This document shows, piece by piece, positions 20,101-27,692 of a stretch of 27,692 nucleotides of DNA (position 1 is the first letter of the stretch; every line of letters starts with the position of its first letter). The stretch is from positions 2,799 to 30,490 of the forward strand of contig DF237774.1 of assembly GCA_000708835.1 (NCBI GenBank), read 5' to 3'. This DNA is from Klebsormidium nitens (taxonomy: Eukaryota > Streptophyta > Klebsormidiophyceae > Klebsormidiales > Klebsormidiaceae). A program made the translations under genes and the position numbers. Under the pieces are notes generated by a model, which worked only from the letters and a program-made list of their open reading frames with translations, was not told the origin of the DNA and searched no databases.

Positions 20101-23100
20101 GAGCGACTCGAGCGCTGGCAGGACGATATGGAGAAGCGGGTCTTGAGCGCCCCCGCCGCCCCAGCCCCCTCCCCAGTTCCAAACCCCGAACCCGGGGTGC
20201 CTTGCTCCGAGAGCGGAATCTCTTTGTCGCCTGCTGGAAGCGATGAGGTGCTTGAAGCGGAACTGCCCCGTAATCGCCAGACGGGCGCAGAAACTAGAGA
20301 CGTAAGCGCTGGGATGGACATGCCTTCTCGGGAAGGTGACGCCATGGCTTCGGAGTGTGTTGTCAGAGGAGGGGAAGGGGCGTATCTGGGCGACGCCATC
20401 AAAACCCGGGGAGAGGGGATTGGTGAGGAATATTCCGAGCGGGAAGCTGGGGGGCTGGTCGGCGGAAAGGGCCCGGGAACGAGCGAGCCGCGCTGTTCTG
20501 AGGTGGACGGAGAAGATAGGGCAGGAGTTGAACCGGGCAGTTTGGAAGCAGAGGGACGGCGCCTGGCAGAAGATGAACCGCGGAATCTGGAGGACGGACA
20601 GCGCTCGGTAGAAGGTGAACCGGGCAGTTCAAAACTGGTGGCAGGGCGCCCGGTAGAACCTGGACCGGGCACTGGGAAGGCGCACAGACAGCGGCCGGGA
20701 GAAAGTGCAACGGGCGATGCTGAGGGACGGGGGCTGGGGGAGCTTCTGGGCGTCGTTGAAAAGCAGAATGAGGAACTGAGCAGGTTACGGGAGGAGCTGG
20801 AAAGAATGCAAAGTGAAGTGCAGACGAGAGAGGAGGTAGCAAGGGAAGCGCCGAAAGTGCGAGGAGGAGTGCGGTTGCAAGAGAAGCGGAAGGGAAACGG
20901 AACAGAACAGGAAACGGAACAGGGAACGGAAGCGGAGCAGCACCCAGTGCGAGAAGTGGGGGCGACAAGGGGAGCGGGAGGGAGGGGGAGAGCGCCGGAA
21001 ACGGAGCGAACCGAAGGAGAGCAAACGCTGATGAGGAAAAGTTGTGGCGCAGACGAAGAGGGCGAACAGGAGGAGGTCGGGGCGAGGGACGGAGCAGCAA
21101 CGAAAGGAGAGCGGACGAGCGGAACAGAGGAGAGGCAGAACGGAACTTGGGGTGCAGAATTCACCGGCTCCGACAAGGACGGGGATAAGGGCGGGTCTTC
21201 TGCGAGACAATCCTCCAGAGAGGTGCGGGCGAAGGATTTGGGGCCAGAGCACGACCCGCAAGCTCTAGAGGGCCTTCTTTCGCGGCTGGAAAGCAGCAAA
21301 AGCGGGGAGTGTACGTTGAGCTTCCTCCTAACATTGGTACGCGTCTGTAGAGCTCTGCTCGCTGGCGGAGAAAAGAACGATGCCGACGGGCTGGAGCACG
21401 GTGAGGAAGTCAAGAGGGTTTCGGGGAGGGCTGGGAAACATCAGGCGTTGCTGAAAGTTCTAGAGGGGGCGCGGGAGCAGCGACGGGCGGCAGAGGCGGC
21501 TCTGAGCGGGCTCCACGTGTCAGCAGAAGCGGTCGAGGAGGCCACTGAGAGGCGAGGTCCGGCCAAAGACTCGAGCGGAACGGATCACGTGTTGCGGACC
21601 GCAAGTCGGCGGCTCGGAGAGAGCCACGTGGCGGTCGTCCGTCTTCTGACGGCGGTTATGACGGAGGTCGCTCATGACGTAGCCGCCCGGAGCAACCAAT
21701 GGGTTGGCTTAAGTGCGAGTAAAAGCGGTGGCGGGGATTTGAGGGGTGCGGGAGACGTGTCAGGCGCAGTTTTGGGGCGCTCAGGCGAGGGTTTAGGCGG
21801 TCTATTGAGCGGGTTAGGCGAGGGTTACAGCTGGCTTACGGACGGTCTGGGAACGGGTCTGGACGGTGTCCTGAGATGCGTCCGAAAAAGGCAAGAAGAT
21901 GCTCGGGCGGTTGGGACGGAACTTGGTCGGGAGCTCCGTTCCGAGGTTTTGAACTTTTGTGCTGTTGTGGGTACGGAGAAGGAGGTGGGAACGACGGCTT
22001 TGAACCGGTTGCGGACGGCTACGGACTGCGTGGTTGAGATTTTCTATCCTTCGGACGGATCTGGCGGGGACACGGGAATGCAGAGGAACGGGGAAGGGGC
22101 GTCAGGAAGTCGCCTGAAAGCGGGTCCGAGTCTGAGAAGGGAAACTGGGGAGGCGGCGGAGAGGCAACTAGAGATGGCGACGGACTTTGCAATGTGGGCG
22201 GAAGTGGACGAGCTGCGGGAGTTGCTGAATGAGCTACGGCAGGAAGGGGATAGCTTACAGCAGAAGAGCGAGGAGATTCGTGCGCAGACGAGCAGGGCGA
22301 AGGAAGAGGCGGAGCGGGAAGCTTTAGAGTTGCAACGGCAGGCAGAGAAGGCTGGAAAATTACGGGAGCGGGAGGCTTTGGAGCGGGGGGGTGAGAAAGA
22401 GCGAGCAGAGAAAGAGATTCAAGGCTTGAAGGGGGAGGTTTGGAAAACAGAAGCGGAGCTAAGGAGAATAAAGGGGAAGGTTTTGAAACACAGGGAGGAT
22501 TTGGGTTCCGTCGAAAAAGAGTGCCGGCGGGTGGTTGAGGAGCGGAACGTAACGGCGGAAGAAACGGAACGTCTGCGCGAGCGCGCTCTGAGCCTCAAGG
22601 AAGAGGTAAAGAGCGCGCAAACAGAGGTTGAGAATGAGCGGGAGAGGGCCCGTGAATCGCGGAAGGAGGCCCTTGCAGCCGCGGAAGAGGCGGGGAAGTC
22701 TAGAGAGAAACTGCGGGCGCTAGAAGGGCTGGTCCAAAAGGCGACCCAGGCGGTTCAGCGGCTAGAAAGTGACCGGAAGGGTTTGTTGGAGCGGTTACGA
22801 GGAACGGAGAGCGCGCTTCGACGGGGCGAGGAGGAAGTTCTAAGGGTGCGGCAGAGCGTGGGGGAGGCCGAGGGGAAGCTAAGCGAGTTGGAGGACGAGG
22901 AGCGGGAGTTTTGGGGCCGTGTGGACGGAAGCAGACGGGAAGTGGAGCAACTAGAACGGCGACTTGCAGAGGTAAGCACCGCTGAAAGCAGAACTATATC
23001 CGGTGTATTCCCAAGGGGGCCGGATATTCTACTCGTTTATGTTTCACTTCTGCTTCTGGGCGTCAAAACCCTTAACCGAGCCAGACAACGTTTGTCCAGA

Positions 23101-26100
23101 GCCGTGCTTCCAGATCTTCGAATCAGAATCTGCTTTTGCATTCGGGAAGGACTCGGGTGAGTCCTTGTTAGATTGAATTTTCCTGCAAAGTCCTGGATAT
23201 GAAACTGCTTCCAGGAGTAGCGCACCTCTTGATATCATTGGGCTCTGCTTGAGTTGGACCAGCCTTCAAATTTCCGGAGGCTTTGTTTGTCCACAAAGTC
23301 TCCTGCTTGGCTTGTCCAAGCTCCACCCCAGACCCTGACAACACCAAACACATTGCAAAGTGAGCACCTTTGACATGACCAATCAGAAAAAACTCATCTT
23401 TCGGTGGCCACTTCCACAGCGCCACCTTAAATCTTTAGAGGAGTCCGTTTGAAAAGGCAGGCGTGATCCCGTGCGAAATTCGTCGCGCTAACACATAACC
23501 TCATTTACTACCTCCTCTTTTCCAGCTCGGAAGCGAACGTGAGGTAGCAGAGCGCCAGCTGGCCGAGGCACGTGCCCAGCTGCGGAAGACAGCCGCCGAG
23601 AGGGAGCCGGATTCCGGCCAGAACGGAGCGGGGCGGGGCCGGAACGGTGCAGCGGAAGAGGAGGCTGGGGCGGCGCTGGAAGAGAAGCTGGCGTCGTTGC
23701 AAGGAGAGCTTATGGACGTGCAGGTACGCTATCCCCTGCATCCTTCCACCTTCACCTTTCTCACTCGTTCTCACTTCCATCCTCGATTCCAGGAAAAGGT
23801 ACGCCTTCTCTTCGGAGACGCCCCTCTTTCACCTATCTGCTCGAAGACAGCCTTCTACCCTAGCATTTGCTTCATCATCTTTTCTGCTTTCCTTCTAAGC
23901 ATCACCCAACCTCTTTTCAGTCACGTACTCGATTACTAGAACACGACTTCTGGGAAGACGCAGAGTGCTTGCACTCTTCTCAACAAACGAATGCTAGAGA
24001 TGCTGCCCTATGGGAGACTTGCTTTCGTTTTCACTCAATGCGCATTGGGTACCCTGACGTCCTCGAGAAACTCGACCGCTGGTCCCACATGTTCGGACAC
24101 TGAATGCAGGAGAGGTTTCAACAATAGGAGCGATAGCATGTATTTCTTCCAGCCTCTCGAAGCTTATGCTTACAAGACGCAGTTCTCTCCAACCAAGACG
24201 GAAAGCTTGTGGAAGAGTACAGCGCTTGCGAAGAAATCTTCACCTTTTTGTCCGGGTTATTCGTGAGAAGTGCTGTATTCAACGTCATCGCCTGGCCCTT
24301 CTTGTGCTTGACAAAATCTAGATTGTCTGCTCTAACGGCGACCATTGTACAGGTCCACCTGCTCGCAAGTCGCCGCGAGTGCCAGAGCCAAGAGGAGCGC
24401 GCCCTCCGGGCCTCCCAAGATGCTGACGTGGCACGGGATGAGCTGGCACTGCTCAAGAAGACGGCACTTAATGCGCGACGGGAAGCGGAAGAGGCGCAGG
24501 CGCAAGCGAGGGCCGCGGGGGTTGCGTTAAAAGCGATTAAGACGAGGTTAGAGCAGATGGTTTCGCTTAACCCCCGTGGGCGGAAGGAGGATGGGGTGAC
24601 GCAAGAGGGATCCCTCGCTGACGACTCGGAGCGCGAGTTGGAAGCGATGGGCAGGGAGGGAGTGAGTAAAGAGATGGTGAAAGTAGCGGAGGGAATTCGG
24701 GGGTTAGAGGAGCGGGTTTTGCAGAAGGAGGAACGGGTAAGGGTTCTGGAGGCGAGGGTGAAGGCTGCGATAGAAACTGTGGCAGCGGAAGAGGGAAAGC
24801 TAAAGATTCTGAGAGAGGAGGCGCGGGCAATGGCAGAAGGGGTCGGGAAGAGACGCGGGCAGAAACTGGAGTTGGAGGCGAAGTGCGAAGAGTTGACTGG
24901 TCAGGTTAGGGCGCTAACCGAACGGTTAGCTAACGAGAGTGCTCGGCTGAAGCTGGTTGAGAATGACGTTATAGGCGCCGGGGAAGACTTTGAGCGGGTC
25001 AAGGAGCGAGTTGGCGCGGCCGAGGCGAAGTTACGGCTGGTTAAGGAAGAAACGGAGCAAGCTAAGGGGGTTTACAGGCGGGTTAAGGAGGAGGTCAGGG
25101 AGGCGAAGCTGGAGTTGAGTAAGACGCGGGGCGAGTTTAGGGAACTAGAGCGAAGGTGGCTGGGATTGAAGCTCGAAGTGACGGGTGCGAAGAGCGGTGT
25201 GAATGGGCTCAAAGTCAAGGGGATTGGAAGTAGGCGGGACGGGCCTGAAACGGTGGGGTTGGATGGCGGTGTGAGCGAGCTTGACGGTTTTGACGGGGGG
25301 AGCAAGGGGGGCGGTGTGAATATGCTCGACGGATTGAGACTCTCTGCGCCGGAGCTGCTAGGTTCTACATCGCAGAATGGCGGAAAGGGGCGGGAAAAGC
25401 AAACTAGACAGGCGACAACGTCTGTTGGTCAGGCAAGGGTTTCCGCGGACGTCCATCGGACGGAGGAGCGTGTTCGGACGCCCAATGAGAGTACTACTCC
25501 GCTCGACGTTCCAAGTCGGAGCTGGGATCCCCTCCACAGAAGCGACGGTTCAACGTTGCGGACAGGGCCCGACGGACAACAGCCACGAAAAGCAGCTGCT
25601 AGCCGTTCGGGCAGGTTGACGCGGACGGGTGAAACGTACGAGGCCGGAATGGCGACCGCGGAAGGGGCGGAGGCGCAGCTGCGGGTCGCCCAGAACGGCC
25701 TCGGGGAGTTGCTGTCGCAGATGCACTCGCTGCAGGAGCGCGTGGCGCGGGCGTCCGAGTCGGACGAGTCGCGTAAAGTCAGCGGGCGTGACGTGAGCCG
25801 GGGGGATCCCCTCGAAAGCCTCGCGGAGGCGTCGCTGGCGGCGTGTCTCGAGGGGGTGAGGCAAGTGCACGCTCAACTGAAAGAGGCGTGCAAGTCCGTA
25901 CCCCCTGGGACAGATTCGGAGCAGTCCAGTGCCACGTGTCAGCAGGAGAAGCTGCCACGTGGCAGGGACGTGGAGCTCCGGGCGCTGGAGGAGGTGTGCG
26001 GGCAGATGCGGGCGGATCTGTGGAAACTGGCGGAACGGAACGAGGCGCTTCGGCGGGTGCTGCGGTGCGGGGCTTCGGAGCGGGGGGTTGGATTGGCTGG

Positions 26101-26696
26101 TGGATCCGGGGAGGGGAAGAACGAGGGGACGGCTTGTAGTGCGATGAGGCCGTGCGTGAAGTGCAGAAGTCTGAATGCAAAGGTGGGTGGCTTCGCAATT
26201 GTGGATTTTGTACAGCGGAGATGAAAATATGGCTAAGCATCTGAGCCGTTCCGAGAAATGTTGCTGCTGCTCATCCGATGATGCTGCGCTTCTACCGGTC
26301 GTACAGCAATCGGTCAACAAGATGTCCTGGCCCGATGCCGTGAGATTGCGGCTGCAAGAAAGATTCCTGGAGCAAGAGTTTGAACGTCAAATTCGGCCTT
26401 CAAGTTGCGCAGGTTAAATCGCAAAGCTTGGCACCACCTTATGGCGCCACGCAGTTTAACTCCAGGTCTTCTCTTGTGACCAGATAACTTAGATTGTTTG
26501 GTTTTCGCTTAATAGTGGTTATGCTGAGTCTACACAGCCCTAAAACCTCTTTGGAAATCTTCGTCCGTCAACGTCCGTCACTAAAACGCTGCTTCCGTGT
26601 TTTTTCGGCGTGCAGTTCCTGGAGATTAGCAACGAGGCCGCACGTCTCCGACTGCTTATGAAGACCCTGAAGGCCCGGATCGTCAGGTACTTGTGA
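17194..26696 (+). CDS. Giant coiled-coil protein (five exons, about 2,430 residues), unrecognised family
   Basis: Exons: 17194-19468, 20072-22971, 23526-23723, 24353-26182, 26616-26696 (stop TGA 26694-26696). All introns are GT-AG and the phases agree, giving 2,427 residues from the ATG at 17194 (MAQMNELEG). An acceptor, TTTGCAG, just upstream (ends 17170) suggests a 5' intron; an exon 16583-16619 (MLAGNDKAVFVT) would join it in frame. The first exon encodes mostly low-complexity sequence rich in Gly, Ser, Glu and Ala, with a short heptad region (RTILARLQESEKRLQQLQRE) and two Q-anchored motifs (GTQSE, SVQCD). The second exon passes from degenerate repeats to an uninterrupted coiled coil of about 270 residues (from about 22140). 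The third and most of the fourth exon continue the coiled coil with a regular heptad pattern; a linker and further heptads follow, ending LLMKTLKARIVRYL. Size and design are like cytoskeletal linkers, golgins or centrosomal scaffolds, but no diagnostic domain is seen and no function is assigned. Confidence 0.75.
20521..20731 (+). repeat. Degenerate coding tandem repeat with 42-45-bp period
   Basis: Five successive units start at about 20521, 20566, 20608, 20653 and 20698, each around GAA-x-x-x-GAACCGGGC. They encode imperfect 14-15-residue units centred on EPG, for example VEPGSLEAEGRRL and EGEPGSSKLVAGRPV. Frame is kept through all copies. This marks expansion of the linker before the coiled coil. 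Confidence 0.65.
22141..22971 (+). other. Long continuous coiled-coil segment
   Basis: Glu, Arg, Lys, Leu and Ala dominate, with hydrophobic residues spaced in heptads and no Pro for about 270 residues (for example LRELLNELRQEGDSLQQKSE). The segment continues across the exon junctions at 22971/23526 and 23723/24353. Such segments form extended parallel dimers. Confidence 0.8.
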
Positions 26697-27692
26697 TTAG
26701 CCGCAGCAACAGTTTGTATATTATCTAAGGTGAACATGTCTTTCCAGCAGCCAGCTTATTGGGGCTTTTCTTCCTGGCTAAATTGTTCGGGATTGACTCG
26801 GAACCCGTTTGCGGCTGGTCCGCCAGGTCATGCGCGTTGAACCTGGATAAACCGTGATCTTGGATGATCTGAGACCGGACTGCAAGCATTGCGGACGTCT
26901 CTAAGACCCTGGGGTATGATGAAATAGATGTTGCCTCGTTCAGATTGGTACGGATGGTGCACGAGCTGGCAGCAGCTGAGCCACTGCATTCGCAGAGTGC
27001 GTGATTGATTCGAAATGACATGATGCTAGCTCGTGGACACATCTAGGCGGGATGACGTAAGTATCATGTCCGACCCTATGTACATCGAATTATGAGTCCG
27101 TCTGCACGTGATTTTCATTGTTAGACTCAAGCCATGCCGCGCGCACACAACGTAAACGAACGGATTGCCAGAACATATCAACGGCATTGAGCCGCTCACG
27201 ACGGTACGTGACCCAGAGTGCACTGCACGTACTAGCGCTAATATGCCGGTGCACACAAGATGCACATATTGTCATTCACCGCACTGCACCGCCAGGGGGC
27301 GCTTCTGCAACCTGGCACGTTTCGTACGGGAGTACTTCGACGGACGGTCACTCTGGCCCGGGGCGGTACGCGACGGGCGGCGCCGCTGGCGGCGGGCGCT
27401 CGCTCGTAAGCGCAGGCCCCCACAGGCCTGGCGCCCTTCAATGATGCCAGTATGCCGTCCACTGAGTGAAACTTAGGTATGTGGTCATGTGCCAGATAGA
27501 TCTGGCTTGATATTCAGTCATATCATAACTGCGTCGGATGTGAATGCACTGCGTGGTTATGCTAGAAGTGTGACGAAACATTTCCGCCCTGCCGGACCGG
27601 AGTGCCGAGTCCGTACAACCGCCGGGATCGCGGCCGCAGGCTGCGTCAGAACACACCGCCGGGTTTAGTTAGACGCCGTCGTGCGTCCAGGG
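26697..27692. other. Downstream intergenic region, no gene seen
   Basis: The region follows the stop codon of the coiled-coil gene. It should include the 3' untranslated region. Open frames are short, overlapping and without motifs. GC-rich sequence with many CpG steps occurs at 27290-27430, with no recognised RNA or protein. Confidence 0.45.

Noticed and set aside
19983-21413. A 476-codon open frame on the minus strand.
   Set aside because: It is antisense to the GC-rich second exon of the coiled-coil gene and its Ser/Pro/Arg-rich composition is what antisense reading of Glu/Gly/Arg-rich codons gives.
23793-23798. A six-base microexon GAAAAG flanked by AG and GTACGC in the intron 23724-24352.
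   Set aside because: Including it would insert two residues and break the heptad register. Joining 23723 directly to 24353 keeps small or hydrophobic residues at nearly every a and d position for many heptads, so direct splicing fits better.
27289-27304. CCGCCAGGGGGCGCTT, which resembles the vertebrate CTCF core motif.
   Set aside because: CTCF is an animal protein and this sequence appears to be from a plant-lineage genome; a single GC-rich match is likely chance.

Overview
This is a eukaryotic nuclear scaffold segment. Genes are broken by GT-AG introns of roughly 70 bp to 1 kb, exons are GC-rich while introns are AT-richer, there is a run of Ns, and no bacterial-style operons are present. 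A U-box-like segment joined to a long ARM-type alpha-solenoid points to the green plant lineage. The codon bias and intron structure would fit a streptophyte alga such as Klebsormidium, but the species cannot be fixed from this sequence alone.

Layout. 1-2690 has no convincing gene; it holds short palindromes and a diverged inverted repeat (1002-1107 with 1620-1718) that looks like a decayed mobile element. 2691-9630 (minus) is an eight-exon gene for a protein of about 976 residues, with the first half of a U-box at the N-terminus followed by an ARM/HEAT-like solenoid. 10484-15006 (minus) is a second multi-exon gene: two AT-richer 5' exons, then one very long exon that encodes an array of 8-9-residue Gly/Pro/Leu/Ser repeats and an acidic tract, then a terminal exon. 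The repeat array is interrupted by a 505-base gap of Ns. 15513-17160 is a divergent intergenic region with a strong hairpin and a GC-rich island. 17194-26696 (plus) is a five-exon gene for a giant protein of about 2,430 residues made of low-complexity linker and long coiled coils. 26697-27692 shows no supportable gene.

How the genes relate. The two minus-strand genes lie head-to-tail; the coiled-coil gene is divergent from the second one. Nothing shows that they share a pathway. The first is a candidate ubiquitin-ligase-type or scaffold protein, the third a candidate cytoskeletal or scaffold protein, and the second is unrecognised. Exon junctions were placed by eye using splice consensus and phase agreement; the phases agree through every junction except at the N gap, where the frame shifts by one base. 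No conserved enzyme, transposase, CRISPR array, tRNA or rRNA was recognised.
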